A stretch of 64,000 nt of DNA from Fimbriimonas ginsengisoli Gsoil 348 (GCF_000724625.1 NZ_CP007139.1:1178001-1242000), one strand, 5' to 3'; counted from the first letter of the stretch, positions 43,422 through 52,676 are shown. Notes: a model not told the origin generated them from the letters alone. Program-made: numbers and translations.

Positions 43422-43865
43422 ATGCCGACGCACTACGAGGGATCCGAGGAGGAGCGGCGATCGCTCGATCTGTATATAAAGTTGGTTCGTGCATCGAACC
43501 GTGTGTTTGAAGCGGCGCACGACGGCCTAGAAGGATTGACCCCCACTCAGTTCGGAGTCTTGGAGGCGCTGTTGCACCTCGGTCCGCAAATGCCGAGCCA
43601 GCTCGCGCAGAAGCATTTGAAGAGCCCGAACAACATGACGTCCGTGCTCGACGGACTGGAAAAACTGGAACTCGTCCGCCGAGAAAGGTGCCGCGAGGAC
43701 CGTCGCGTTCTTTGGATCCACCTTACAGAGGCCGGGCGAGAGCTGATTGCCGCCGAATTCCCGAAGCACGTTCGGCGGGTCGTCGACCTTACTTCCGCCC
43801 TTACTCCGAAAGAGCAGCAAACGCTCGATTCGCTGCTCCGCAAGCTCGGCCACCAAGCGGCTTAG
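43422..43865 (+). CDS. MarR family transcriptional regulator
   Basis: 147 residues from ATG 43422; a TTG 14 codons upstream is unlikely. MarR winged helix: LTPTQFGVLEALLHLGPQMPS, recognition helix SPNNMTSVLDGLEKLELV and wing RRERCREDRRVLWIHLTEAG, flanked by dimerisation helices. No cysteines placed as in redox-sensing OhrR. TATAGA 6 nt before ATG suggests a leaderless mRNA. The target is not evident. Confidence 0.88.
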   Translation: MPTHYEGSEEERRSLDLYIKLVRASNRVFEAAHDGLEGLTPTQFGVLEALLHLGPQMPSQLAQKHLKSPNNMTSVLDGLEKLELVRRERCREDRRVLWIHLTEAGRELIAAEFPKHVRRVVDLTSALTPKEQQTLDSLLRKLGHQAA

Positions 43866-43949
43866 CCCAGCTTCCCGCTGGGCGGATCCAGTGAGGACAG
43901 TTCCGAATGGCCATCGCGACGTTGCTATCATGGGTTGGGAGCGCAACTG

Positions 43950-44312
43950 TTGAACCGGGGGCTTTACTTTTCTATCTTGGCGGTGCTCGTCGCCGGTTGT
44001 TCCCAGCGTCCGCCACCGAATTCTTTGCAGGGTGAATGGCGTCTCAACCCGAGAGAGGGGAGCGCCTATATGAGGCTGGCCGGAAACGGCTCCTTTAGCA
44101 TGTCGCTTGGCGCCGGCGTTACCGCCGCCGGCTTGGTCGGCAAATACGAGCGGTCGGGGAACGTGCTCATCATGCACGTCCGTGAAAACGATCGGGTCGC
44201 CAACTTGGCATGGGTATTCCGGTGGCTTGGCCCGAACAAGATCGCTCTAAAGCTGCCTCAGGGAAACGGGAAGGAGATGATCTTTATCCGGGGCGATTCA
44301 CCGTCGAAATAA
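43950..44312 (+). CDS. Small lipoprotein, hypothetical
   Basis: 120 residues from TTG 43950, with GGGAG at 43937-43941, 8 nt upstream. A TTG at 43935 is the longer option. Lipoprotein signal MNRGLYFSILAVLVAGC with lipid-Cys 17. The rest (LQGEWRLNPREGSAYMRL, GLVGKYERSGNVLIMHV, NKIALKLPQGNGKEMIFIR) reads like a lipocalin-type beta-barrel of the sort that scores a value against a baseline. No family assigned. Confidence 0.65.
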   Translation: MNRGLYFSILAVLVAGCSQRPPPNSLQGEWRLNPREGSAYMRLAGNGSFSMSLGAGVTAAGLVGKYERSGNVLIMHVRENDRVANLAWVFRWLGPNKIALKLPQGNGKEMIFIRGDSPSK

Positions 44313-44337
44313 ACACCTGCGCTTCGGCCGCATCATT

Positions 44338-44343
44338 TAAAGT
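44338..44343 (+). promoter_or_regulatory. -10 box placed for a leaderless transcript
   Basis: TAAAGT ends 6 nt before ATG 44350; the expected start site is the A of the start codon. No Shine-Dalgarno in the preceding 20 nt. Confidence 0.45.
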
Positions 44344-44349
44344 CTAGCC

Positions 44350-45183
44350 ATGAAAGAGTCCGCACTGCAGCATCTTCTCACCGACGGAGAAAGGCATACC
44401 TTCGAGACGACCGGTTTGCTGGTGGTAGAAGATGCCCTCTCGCCACAACAGGTGGCCGAATTAACGCAGGCGACGGATCGGATCTACGCCGCGCGGTTAG
44501 CGTCGGGCGGCGATCCGAAAGCCGCGCTCTTTCATCCAAACTTTATCCCGGACGACCCGCTCTTCCAGGAGCTCGTCGACTACGACCGGGTGCTTCCAAA
44601 GGTTTGGGGCATCCTTGGCTGGAACATCTATCTCTATCACGCCCACCTGATCGTGACCCCGCCCACCGGCCAGGCTCCCGACAATAAGACGTTCGGCTGG
44701 CATCAGGACAGCGGGCGCGTGAACCGCGAAATCGAAACCCACCCGCGTCCTCGGCTATCACTTAAAGTCGCTTACTTCCTATCGGATGTAAGCATGGAGG
44801 GGCGCGGTAATTTCTGGGTCGTCCCCGGCAGTCAGTTATCCGATTCGCTCCCGATGCCGCCGGACGGAGTCGGACAACCGGACGGAGCCGTTCCGGTGCT
44901 CGTCAAGGCGGGATCGGCGGTGCTGTTCGATCGGCGGCTTTGGCACACCGCGAGCCCAAACTGGTCGGACGTCACGCGCAAGGTTCTGTTCTACGGATAC
45001 GGTTACCGGTGGATCCGCACCAAGGACGACATGACCGTCCAAAGTCTCTGGCCCAATTGCGATCCGATCCGAAAGCAGCTTCTCGGCTTCGGTGAGACGT
45101 GCAACGGGTTCTACACACCGCAAGACGCCGACGTGCCGCTACGGGTTTGGCTCCGGGAGCACAGCCCCGGCGAGGCGGAGTAG
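44350..45183 (+). CDS. Phytanoyl-CoA dioxygenase family protein (first of two)
   Basis: 277 residues. Fe(II)/2-oxoglutarate site: H-x-D in FGWHQDSGR near residue 117, distal His in LWHTASPN near 199 and the 2-oxoglutarate-binding Arg in the segment VTRKVLFYGYGYRW just after. Flanking strands (LLVVEDALSPQQVAEL, GRGNFWVVPGSQL) fit PhyH. Bacterial members hydroxylate varied small molecules; the substrate is open. A paralogue, diverged, lies at 48488. A terminator follows. Confidence 0.88.
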   Translation: MKESALQHLLTDGERHTFETTGLLVVEDALSPQQVAELTQATDRIYAARLASGGDPKAALFHPNFIPDDPLFQELVDYDRVLPKVWGILGWNIYLYHAHLIVTPPTGQAPDNKTFGWHQDSGRVNREIETHPRPRLSLKVAYFLSDVSMEGRGNFWVVPGSQLSDSLPMPPDGVGQPDGAVPVLVKAGSAVLFDRRLWHTASPNWSDVTRKVLFYGYGYRWIRTKDDMTVQSLWPNCDPIRKQLLGFGETCNGFYTPQDADVPLRVWLREHSPGEAE

Positions 45184-45231
45184 CCGATATGGCCGGTTAG
45201 CGCTCAAGATCTTCTTCGGGCAGTTCGATGC

Positions 45232-45272
45232 TTGTCCGCACACCCTAATTTACTCCGGCAGGGTGCGGACAA
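45232..45272 (+). terminator. Hairpin after the first PhyH gene
   Basis: TTGTCCGCACACCCT (45232-45246) pairs with AGGGTGCGGACAA (45260-45272) with a 2-nt bulge and 13-nt loop. It is followed by ACGTTTTC. Confidence 0.6.
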
Positions 45273-45332
45273 ACGTTTTCGGCATCGTCGGCAGGGGCGT
45301 CGACGCTACGGTAGGTTACGCTAAGCTAACTC

Positions 45333-46997
45333 ATGACGAAACCGGTATTGCTTGCGGTGGATGATGACGCCGAGGTGCTGCGGGCGGTGCAGCGGGACCT
45401 CCGAGGTGCTTTTGCGGATCGGCTGAGGATCGTGGGAGCTGGATCGGGCGCAGCCGCGCTGGAAGTGGTACGGCAACTGAAGGAGCGGAACGAGGCTCTG
45501 GCGCTGATGCTGGTGGACCAAAAGATGCCGGGCATGACCGGCGTCGAGTTCGTCGAGCAAGCCCTCGATCACTTTCCGACCGCCAAGAAGGTTCTGCTCA
45601 CCGCGTATGCCGACACCGACGCGGCAATAAGGGCGATTAACGGCGCGCGGATCGACTACTACCTGCTGAAGCCCTGGGACCCGCCGGAGGAAAAGCTCTT
45701 CCCGGTGGTCGAGGATCTGCTGTGCGACTGGTTTGCCGATTACACTCCTCCGTTCGAGGGGATCCGTGTGTACGGGCACCGCTATTCGCCGGAGTCGCAC
45801 GCGGTGAAGAACTTCCTGGCCCGAAATCAGATCCCGTACCAGTGGTTCGATGTGGAGGCGCAGAAGGACGATCCCGAGGTGCGGAAGGTGATCGAGTCGG
45901 CGCCCGGGAAGTTCCCGCTTGTAACGCTGCCCGACAACGGTCCGTGCCTGGAAATGCCGACCCCCGCGCAGCTAGGCGAACGGCTCGGCCTCAAGACGCA
46001 CGTGGAGCGTCCGTTCTACGACCTCGCCATCGTCGGCGCCGGACCGGCAGGATTGGCGGCGGCAGTCTACGGAGCATCGGAAGGGTTGCAGACGGTAGTC
46101 GTCGAGCGCGAGGCGCCCGGAGGCCAGGCCGGGTCGAGTTCCCTGATCGAGAATTACCTTGGCTTCCCTACCGGTCTTTCGGGAGCCGATCTCGCCCGCC
46201 GCGCCCGCGATCAGGCGATCCGGTTCGGTGTTGAGATGCTCACCCCGTCCGAAGCCACGAAGTTGGAGGCGCGAGATGGTTACCGGGTCCTTCACCTCGC
46301 GGATGGACAAGAGATCGTGGCGCACGCGGTGATCCTTGCGATGGGGGTTTCCTACAAGCGGCTGAACGTGGCCGGAGAGGAAAATCTCTTCGGGAAAGGG
46401 GTCTATTACGGCGCCGCGCTCACGGAGGCGATCAACTGCCGCGACGAGGAAGTTTGCATTGTGGGAGGCGCAAATTCCGCCGGACAGGCGGCGATGCATT
46501 TCGCTCGCTACGCGGGAAAAGTGACGATGCTGGTGCGCGGAGACTCGTTGGACAAGGCGATGTCGCAGTATCTCGTCGATCGAATCGGAAAGACCCCCAA
46601 CATCGAGGTCAGGCTGAAGAGCCAGGTTAAGGAGATGATCGGCAACGGCCGGCTTGAGAAGGTCCGGATCGAGGGCCCCAAAGGGGAGGACGTGATCTCG
46701 GTTAGCTCGATCTTTATCTTCATCGGCGCGGAGCCGCTGACCGATTGGCTCGACGGCACCATCGTCCGCGACCAACGTGGTTTCATTCCCACCGGCCCCG
46801 AGCTGTTGGAAATCCCCGAGGGTAAGGAGCGATGGACCGAGAAGCGCCCTCCTTCCCTTCTTGAGACTTCCATGCCGGGGGTTTTTGCGGCGGGCGACGT
46901 CCGATCTGGGTCGGTAAAGCGGGTGGCGAGCAGTGTGGGGCAAGGAAGTATCGCGGTCCAAATCGTCCACGAGTACCTGCGAGAGGTGCGGGCGTGA
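45333..46997 (+). CDS. Receiver / glutaredoxin-like / thioredoxin-reductase-like fusion without CxxC
   Basis: 554 residues in three parts. 1-130: response-regulator receiver (LAVDDDAEVLRAVQ, phospho-acceptor Asp 62 in MLVDQKMPG, TAYAD, Lys in LLKPWD). 140-220: a glutaredoxin/GST-N-like fold (IRVYGHRYSPESHAVKNFLA) with Ser in place of the redox Cys. 225-554: FAD/NAD(P) thioredoxin-reductase fold (DLAIVGAGPAGLAAAVYGA, EREAPGGQAGSSSLIENYLGFP, EVCIVGGANSAGQAAMHF, GVFAAGDV). The usual CAxC active site is missing: the segment reads GVYYGAALTEAINC. So it probably does not reduce thioredoxin by dithiol exchange. GTGA-coupled to a CNB-histidine kinase. Confidence 0.88.
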   Translation: MTKPVLLAVDDDAEVLRAVQRDLRGAFADRLRIVGAGSGAAALEVVRQLKERNEALALMLVDQKMPGMTGVEFVEQALDHFPTAKKVLLTAYADTDAAIRAINGARIDYYLLKPWDPPEEKLFPVVEDLLCDWFADYTPPFEGIRVYGHRYSPESHAVKNFLARNQIPYQWFDVEAQKDDPEVRKVIESAPGKFPLVTLPDNGPCLEMPTPAQLGERLGLKTHVERPFYDLAIVGAGPAGLAAAVYGASEGLQTVVVEREAPGGQAGSSSLIENYLGFPTGLSGADLARRARDQAIRFGVEMLTPSEATKLEARDGYRVLHLADGQEIVAHAVILAMGVSYKRLNVAGEENLFGKGVYYGAALTEAINCRDEEVCIVGGANSAGQAAMHFARYAGKVTMLVRGDSLDKAMSQYLVDRIGKTPNIEVRLKSQVKEMIGNGRLEKVRIEGPKGEDVISVSSIFIFIGAEPLTDWLDGTIVRDQRGFIPTGPELLEIPEGKERWTEKRPPSLLETSMPGVFAAGDVRSGSVKRVASSVGQGSIAVQIVHEYLREVRA

Positions 46998-48367
46998 GGC
47001 GGCAGGAGCATCTCTTTCCGGTATTAACGGAAGAGCAGATCCAGTGCTTGGAGCCGTTCGGCGACATCGTGGAAGTGCCGCCGGGCGGAGAGATCTTCCG
47101 CGAGAAGGAGCGGTCGGACAGCTTCTTCGTCCTACTGGAAGGGGAGATCAAGATCACCCGTCAGGTGAATGGGCAGGAGCTCTTCATCGTCAACCACGGC
47201 CCGGGCGAATTCACCGGCGAACTCTCGGTGCTCACCCATGGCGAAAACCTGGCGACCGGCACCGCGCTCGAGCCAAGCCGTCTACTCAAGATCGACTTCT
47301 TCTGTGCGATGCACACCGTCTCCGGCGCATGCCCGGAGCTGATGGCGATCGTGATTCCCGCCCTGGCCCAACGGAGGCCGGAGGCCATGACGCTCGACAA
47401 TCAGCGAGCCAAGCTCGCCTCACTCGGCGTGCTCGCCGCAGGTTTGGCCCACGAGCTGAATAACCCGGCCTCCGCGGCCCGCCGCTCGGCCGCGCACATG
47501 CGCGAACGTCTGGGAGCCCAACGAGAGGCTGCGATTCGGCTTTGCGAACATGGTGTCGGGCCGGACGGCCTGCACGCTCTGCAAAAGGTGCTCCACGAGA
47601 TGGCGGAAAGGCCCCCGGTGGAATTGGGGCCACTTGAGCGAAGTGACCGGGAAACCGAGATTGGCGACCGCCTGACGGAGCTTGGAGTACCCGATCCCTG
47701 GGAAGTGGCGTCGGCGCTGGTCGAGGCGGGATTCGCACGGGCGGATGTCGACGCACTCGGACTCGCGCTCCCATGCGACGCGGTGAAGGTTGGACTCGAC
47801 TGGTTGGCGAACGCGCTGATCGTCCAGTCTCTTTCGCGGGAGATCGAGACCTCGACCGGACGGATCGCCGACCTCGTGTCGTCGATCAAAGGATATTCGG
47901 CGATGGATCAGGCGTCGGTGCAGAACGTCGACGTTCGTCCCGGGCTCGAAGACACCCTCACCATGCTGGGTCACAAGATCCGGCGTAAGGAAATCCGAGT
48001 GGTGAAGGAGTTCGCGCCGGATACACCGGTTATCAATGCGATCCCTGGCGAGCTGAACCAGGTTTGGACCAACCTTATCGACAACGCGGTAGACGCCATG
48101 GCGAACGGAGGCACTCTTAAGGTTCGTACCGAAGCAGAGGGAGATTGTCTGTTGGTCGAGATCGAGGATAACGGTTCGGGAATTCCAGAAGAGATCCGCG
48201 ACCGGATTTTCGATCCGTTCTTCACGACCAAGCCGGTGGGCGAAGGAACGGGACTGGGGCTCGACATCGCCTATAAAATCGTGACCGACCACCACGATGG
48301 AGACATTCGCGTGGACTCGGAGCCGGGGCGAACGGTGTTTCAGATTCGACTACCGGACGGTAGTTAG
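46994..48367 (+). CDS. Cyclic-nucleotide-binding-domain histidine kinase
   Basis: 457 residues, soluble. 10-115: CNB/Crp-like beta-roll ([35 protein letters not shown]); the Arg that binds cNMP phosphate in Crp aligns with Asn ([11 protein letters not shown]), so ligand binding may differ. About 140-290: dimerisation helices with H-box [20 protein letters not shown], phospho-acceptor His 153. 330-455: HATPase with [39 protein letters not shown]. Start GTG 46994 overlaps the previous stop. The obvious partner is the receiver of the gene in front: an inverted pair, receiver on a flavoprotein, kinase on a CNB sensor. Confidence 0.9.
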   Translation: MRRQEHLFPVLTEEQIQCLEPFGDIVEVPPGGEIFREKERSDSFFVLLEGEIKITRQVNGQELFIVNHGPGEFTGELSVLTHGENLATGTALEPSRLLKIDFFCAMHTVSGACPELMAIVIPALAQRRPEAMTLDNQRAKLASLGVLAAGLAHELNNPASAARRSAAHMRERLGAQREAAIRLCEHGVGPDGLHALQKVLHEMAERPPVELGPLERSDRETEIGDRLTELGVPDPWEVASALVEAGFARADVDALGLALPCDAVKVGLDWLANALIVQSLSREIETSTGRIADLVSSIKGYSAMDQASVQNVDVRPGLEDTLTMLGHKIRRKEIRVVKEFAPDTPVINAIPGELNQVWTNLIDNAVDAMANGGTLKVRTEAEGDCLLVEIEDNGSGIPEEIRDRIFDPFFTTKPVGEGTGLGLDIAYKIVTDHHDGDIRVDSEPGRTVFQIRLPDGS

Positions 48368-48487
48368 CTTCCGCGCAATGGGATCCGGTGGATCGCTGGT
48401 CTCCAGACCGGCCTCCGGACCATCGGCGAGGACGCCGACGCTACCATTCCAGGTGCGACGTTGCACAATGGAGTAGGAGACTCGAAG

Positions 48488-49495
48488 ATGAGCATTGCCG
48501 CCGCTACCCATCCTTGGCTTGGCATCGAGCCGTATCGCGTAAGCGTCGACCAGTACCGGGCGTTTCGGCGCGATGGGTTCCTTGTCGTTCGCGGAGTCGT
48601 CTTACCGGAACACGTGCGCGAGCTCGCGCAGCACTGCGACGATCTGCTCGCGGACCGGGTCGACGTCAGCGAGTTCGTGTACATCCCGCCGGGGCCGAGG
48701 CCCAGCACGCGCGATCTGCTCCACCGGATCCATATGGGGCACCAGAAGATCGAGCTTTGGGAGCGATACCTGCTCTATCCGCGGGTGCTCGACCTGGTCT
48801 CGGCGTTGATCGGGCCGGACGTGGCGGCGATGCAGACGATGCTGTTTACCAAGGCGCCGGGGGCCAATGGGCAGGGTTTCCACCAGGATAGCTACTACAT
48901 TCCGACCTTCCCGGACACGCTCATCGGGGCTTGGATCGCAATCGACAAGGCAGATGTCGAGAACGGATGTCTATGGATGTCGCCCGGAAGCGGGAACGAG
49001 CCGATCTATCCGCCTGAAAACGGATACGGGTATGGAAACACGGATTTGGAGGGGATTCCGAGCGTGCGGAACGTGGGTGGATACGCGAACGACGACGACG
49101 ATCCCCTCAACACGCTAAAGCCGATCGCCGAGCGGTACAAGGCGGTGGAGATTCCAGCCGAAATGGAGCCGGGCGACGTGGCGTTTTTCGGCGGGCACGT
49201 GCTGCACCGATCGCTTAAGAACCGAAGCGAGACCCGGTTCCGCCGGAGCTTCGTCAACCACTATTGCAACGCCCGGAGCTTTACCACTTGGGGCGGCGGA
49301 AACAAGGAGCAGATTTTGGCGCGGGGAAACACCCACCTGGAATTCGGCCTCCCCCGGTTCGGCACCCCCTGCGCGGCGACCGATCCCGAGCGTTGCTCGG
49401 TCAGCGACTCCGGCATGGTCCACACCATGATGATGGCCACTCCGGACGGGATGATGACGGCCCAAGAGCCGGGCAAAGAGGATCACGACGAGTAG
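48488..49495 (+). CDS. Phytanoyl-CoA dioxygenase family protein (second)
   Basis: 335 residues from ATG 48488 with AGGAG at 48475-48479. PhyH-type site: H-x-D in QGFHQDSYY near residue 136, distal His in GGHVLHRSLKNRS near 240 and Arg in FRRSFVNHYC. TTG 48461 is a less likely start. The C-terminal 60 residues, Met/Asp rich, are variable. Clearly related to the enzyme at 44350 but with a different flanking set of loops. Substrate unknown. Converges on the MocR-like gene with an 18-nt gap. Confidence 0.88.
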   Translation: MSIAAATHPWLGIEPYRVSVDQYRAFRRDGFLVVRGVVLPEHVRELAQHCDDLLADRVDVSEFVYIPPGPRPSTRDLLHRIHMGHQKIELWERYLLYPRVLDLVSALIGPDVAAMQTMLFTKAPGANGQGFHQDSYYIPTFPDTLIGAWIAIDKADVENGCLWMSPGSGNEPIYPPENGYGYGNTDLEGIPSVRNVGGYANDDDDPLNTLKPIAERYKAVEIPAEMEPGDVAFFGGHVLHRSLKNRSETRFRRSFVNHYCNARSFTTWGGGNKEQILARGNTHLEFGLPRFGTPCAATDPERCSVSDSGMVHTMMMATPDGMMTAQEPGKEDHDE

Positions 49496-49513
49496 CCCCG
49501 GAACGTAACTCTC

Positions 49514-50905
49514 TTACCGGACTCGATCTCGAACCAGCCGGCCTAAGATCGCCATCGCCTCTTGAATCGACTCGGGCCGTTGCGTGCCGAACGATAGGCG
49601 GAGCGTGTTTGAGGGAGCCCCGAACAGCGCTCCGGGCGCGAACGGGACGCCCCGGATCAGCGATTGCTCGTACAGATCCTCGTACCGGCCGCCGGTGGGT
49701 AGGGTTACCCAGACCGAAAGGCCGCCAAGGGGCTCGAACCATGCCGACTCGTCCGGCCATTCAAACCGTAATCCGGACGTTAAGGCGGCTCGTCGGGCGC
49801 GGTAGCGCGGGATGACCCGTTCCAAATGAGCGGCGAGCCGCCCTTTTCGCAAGTAGCCGGCCAGCGCCAATTGCGAAAAGCCAAGTCCCGCACTCCCGGT
49901 CCCTCGTACTCTCTGCTCCAAGCGCCCGATCAGCTCCCGATCGGCAATGACCCAGCCCGCGCGGAGCCCGGGTGCGAGGTAGCCGGAGAGCGAGTCGACT
50001 TCGACGACGAACCGCGAACGGGACAGGGAACGCAAGCGAGGCGGTTGACCGTAAAACGCGATCGGGCGGTAATGCGCATCCTCGACGACGTAGATTCCCC
50101 GCTCTTCGGCCAGCCTCACTATCTCGCGGCGAGTTTCTAAAGGCGCCAGCGACCCGGTCGCCGGTCCAAAACTCGGCCAACAGAGGATCGCTTTCACACC
50201 CTTAACAAGGGAGCGGAGGGCATCTAGATCCAGGCCCGCCGAACCCGAGGGCGCTCGTACGGCCACCAATCCCCGCATCGTCAGGAAGCTCTCCATACCA
50301 AGAAAACCGGGCTCCTCCACCAGAATCTGGTCGCCCGGCGAGCAGAGCTCGTCGAGCAAGAGGCCGATCGCGTGGTTCGCGCCGAGGGTCACCAGCAATT
50401 CCGCTTCCGCGGTCTCACGCTCTCGAGCCAACGCATACCGAAGCTCCGGGAGCCCAGCCGGCGGCGCGTAATAGAACGCCCAGGGTGATGCGTTACGCAA
50501 CTCGGCGATCTCGGCGAGGAACTCGTCGTGCAAAAACAGCGCGGGGTCCGGGACGGCGGTGGCCAACGACCGCAGCCCACCCGCCGAGCTGAGCGGTTCG
50601 TAGTCGGCCATGGGTCCGCTCGCTAGCAATGCGGCAAGTCTCTCCCTTGCCTCCGCACTCGGCAATTCGCGGACTACGCGCGTTCCGTCTCCGACTCTCG
50701 CCTCGGTCAGTCCCCAGCTCCCGAGCAGACGGTAAGCCTCCAATACCGTCTGTCGCGCGACATCCAACGAGCCGGCCAAGGAGCGGACGGTTGGCAGGCG
50801 GCAACCAAGCGGCAAGGCGCCCGAAGCGATCTGCGACCGAAGCTGCTCCGCAATCTGCTGGTAGATCGGCTCCGATGAATCACGTTCAAGTCTTAGTCCG
50901 GTCAA
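49514..50905 (-). CDS. MocR/PdxR-like regulator lacking the PLP lysine
   Basis: 463 residues from TTG 50905. Residues 8-80: GntR winged helix (SEPIYQQIAEQLRSQIASGALPLGCRLP, DVARQTVLEAYRLLGSWGL). 110-463: type I aminotransferase fold (ELLVTLGANHAIGLLLDEL, VEEPGFLGMESFL, YVVEDAHYRPIAFYG, LAPGLRAGWVIADR). In MocR proteins the Schiff-base Lys sits in S(F/L)SK(T/S)LxPGLRxGY; here the segment is DSLSGYLAPGLRAGW, with Gly in its place. The NPTG loop reads GPATG. Two cofactor contacts are thus lost and PLP is unlikely to be bound as an internal aldimine. No cognate PLP-pathway gene nearby. Confidence 0.88.
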   Translation of the reverse strand: MTGLRLERDSSEPIYQQIAEQLRSQIASGALPLGCRLPTVRSLAGSLDVARQTVLEAYRLLGSWGLTEARVGDGTRVVRELPSAEARERLAALLASGPMADYEPLSSAGGLRSLATAVPDPALFLHDEFLAEIAELRNASPWAFYYAPPAGLPELRYALARERETAEAELLVTLGANHAIGLLLDELCSPGDQILVEEPGFLGMESFLTMRGLVAVRAPSGSAGLDLDALRSLVKGVKAILCWPSFGPATGSLAPLETRREIVRLAEERGIYVVEDAHYRPIAFYGQPPRLRSLSRSRFVVEVDSLSGYLAPGLRAGWVIADRELIGRLEQRVRGTGSAGLGFSQLALAGYLRKGRLAAHLERVIPRYRARRAALTSGLRFEWPDESAWFEPLGGLSVWVTLPTGGRYEDLYEQSLIRGVPFAPGALFGAPSNTLRLSFGTQRPESIQEAMAILGRLVRDRVR

Positions 50906-50957
50906 TTCACCTGCATTGTCCTATATGGGTGGCTACTCTAACGACGGATAACGATGC

Positions 50958-51440
50958 ATGGTTGCCGCAATGCTCGCCGTCTCTCTCGCCAGCCTCGCCG
51001 TCACGGACGAAAAGTCGCTCGATTTCTGGGTAGGAAATTGGGATGCCGTCGGCCGCTCTCTAAATCCGGACGGCAAGACTTGGTCTCAAACCAAGGCCGA
51101 AAATCGGATCGAAAGGGTATTGGGCGACAAGGTCGTCCAAGAGAGCTTTACGATGGGAACGTTCGCCGGTCAAAGCTGGTCGGTCTATGCCCCCAAAGCG
51201 AAAATCTGGAGGCAGACCTGGGTGGATAACCAGGGCGGATACATCGACCTCGTCGGCGGAATGGAAAACGGCCACATGGTCCTCCATACCATCCCGCAAA
51301 AAGCAAAGCCGAAGCTCGCCAATCGAATGATCTTCCAAGACATCACCCCTCAAGCCTTCACCTGGCGCTGGGAAAGCACCAAAGACGGCGGCAAGAATTG
51401 GCAGCTTCAGTGGGAGTTGAAGTACACGAGAAGGGCGTGA
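50958..51440 (+). CDS. Hypothetical protein, DUF1579-like beta protein
   Basis: 160 residues from ATG 50958 with a short signal (MVAAMLAVSLASLAVT). KSLDFWVGNWDAVGRSL, ESFTMGTFAGQSWSVYAPKAKIWRQTWVDNQGGYIDLVG (shortened) and FTWRWESTKDGGKNWQLQW resemble the lipocalin-like DUF1579 family, in which W-N-W and W-E-x-x-x-D-G-G-K-x-W segments are common. Function unknown. Divergent from the MocR-like gene, so it may be its target. Confidence 0.75.
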   Translation: MVAAMLAVSLASLAVTDEKSLDFWVGNWDAVGRSLNPDGKTWSQTKAENRIERVLGDKVVQESFTMGTFAGQSWSVYAPKAKIWRQTWVDNQGGYIDLVGGMENGHMVLHTIPQKAKPKLANRMIFQDITPQAFTWRWESTKDGGKNWQLQWELKYTRRA

Positions 51441-51556
51441 TTCTCCGGAGCCCCTCCTCTTGCCGTCGTGGCTAAAGCGCCGCAGAAGCCGGCAACGTAG
51501 ATCGCGAACGGGAGGAGGAGGGGTTGGGGTGGAGGTTCCCGGAATCACAAGAACGA

Positions 51557-52645
51557 TTACGATGCCCGCATCCGAACCGGCCGGCCCGTCCGGGCTGATT
51601 CGTACAGTGCCTGGACGATCCGAATGTCCCTGAGCCCCTCCTCGCCCGGCGTCCTAACCTTGGTGTGGTTACGGATGCACTGCGAGAAGTGGTCGATCTG
51701 CGCCGCGAACTGGTCGTTCGCGGTAACCGGGAACGGATTTCCGTCCAGAGTCAAGGTGTTTCCGCCATACGAAGTCGCCGGCTCGCTGACGAGCGTGTGC
51801 TTATCTCCCACGACCTCGTAACGGTTCTTGCCGGGCTGCCAGGAGTAGCCGCTGGTTCCATGCCCGATCAGCCCGCTTGGGAACCGCAAGGTGAAATCGA
51901 CGGTGTCCTCGACATCCCTAAATCGATCGTCGTTCGGCGGATTCGTGATTTTTGCCGTCACCTCCACCGGCTCTTCCCCGGAGAGATACCGAAGCGCTTG
52001 GAGCGAATAGATGCCGATATCCATCATCGAGCCGCCACCCGCAAGCGCGCGTTGAGTTCGCCACGTACCACCCGGCATGTTGAATCCGTGATCGGACCGG
52101 ATCGACTTGATGTGCCCAAGCTCGCCCGATCGACAAGCCTGGATCGCCCGCATGTTATGCGTTTCGTAGTGCGATCGGTAGCCGATCTGCAGGAGCCGAC
52201 CCGCCTTGCGGCAGGCGTCGATCATCCGGCGGCAGTCGGCCGGCGTCGGCGCCATCGGCTTCTCCGAACAGACGTGCTTTCCGGCCTTCGCGGCACGAAC
52301 CGCAAACTCTGGGTGCGTGGCCGGCGGGGTGATCACGTACACCGCCTCGATCTCGGAGTTGTCCCGGATCGCGTCCATGGTTTCGTACAGGTAGCGGCTC
52401 TTCTCCGGCACGCCGTATCGATCGCCGACCCGCTTCAGTTTGTCGGTATGTCCACTAATCAGCGCCACGATCCGCGAGTGATCGCAGTGGGCGAAGGCGG
52501 GCATGATCTGGTTTTGAGCGTAACCGCCAAGGCCAAGAATCGCCCAGCCGACCGGCTTGGTCTTCTCTTGCCGCCAAAACATATGCGGCGACAAAGCCAG
52601 CGCGCCGGCGCCGGCGATCAACTCTCGTCTCGTAAGCTCTCCCAT
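51557..52645 (-). CDS. Gfo/Idh/MocA family oxidoreductase, Tat-exported
   Basis: 362 residues. ATG 52645 is chosen because the TACAAT box 6 nt upstream would make the transcript start there; GTG 52651 would lie before it. A twin-arginine signal (LTRRELIAGAGALALS) is followed by the Rossmann fold VGWAILGLGGYAQNQIMPAF, EKP motif in VCSEKPMAP with catalytic Lys, and the C-terminal domain GGGSMMDIGIYSLQALRYLSG with the DIGIYSL helix. Tat-secreted members act on sugar substrates with bound NADP as in glucose-fructose oxidoreductase. The preferred sugar is unknown. Confidence 0.9.
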   Translation of the reverse strand: MGELTRRELIAGAGALALSPHMFWRQEKTKPVGWAILGLGGYAQNQIMPAFAHCDHSRIVALISGHTDKLKRVGDRYGVPEKSRYLYETMDAIRDNSEIEAVYVITPPATHPEFAVRAAKAGKHVCSEKPMAPTPADCRRMIDACRKAGRLLQIGYRSHYETHNMRAIQACRSGELGHIKSIRSDHGFNMPGGTWRTQRALAGGGSMMDIGIYSLQALRYLSGEEPVEVTAKITNPPNDDRFRDVEDTVDFTLRFPSGLIGHGTSGYSWQPGKNRYEVVGDKHTLVSEPATSYGGNTLTLDGNPFPVTANDQFAAQIDHFSQCIRNHTKVRTPGEEGLRDIRIVQALYESARTGRPVRMRAS

Positions 52646-52651
52646 AGCCAC

Positions 52652-52657
52652 ATTGTA
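52652..52657 (-). promoter_or_regulatory. -10 box placed for a leaderless Gfo/Idh/MocA transcript
   Basis: Minus strand TACAAT, 6 nt before ATG 52645: start site at the A of ATG. No Shine-Dalgarno. Confidence 0.5.
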
Positions 52658-52676
52658 GGCCGGAGGCCGGCCGAAG

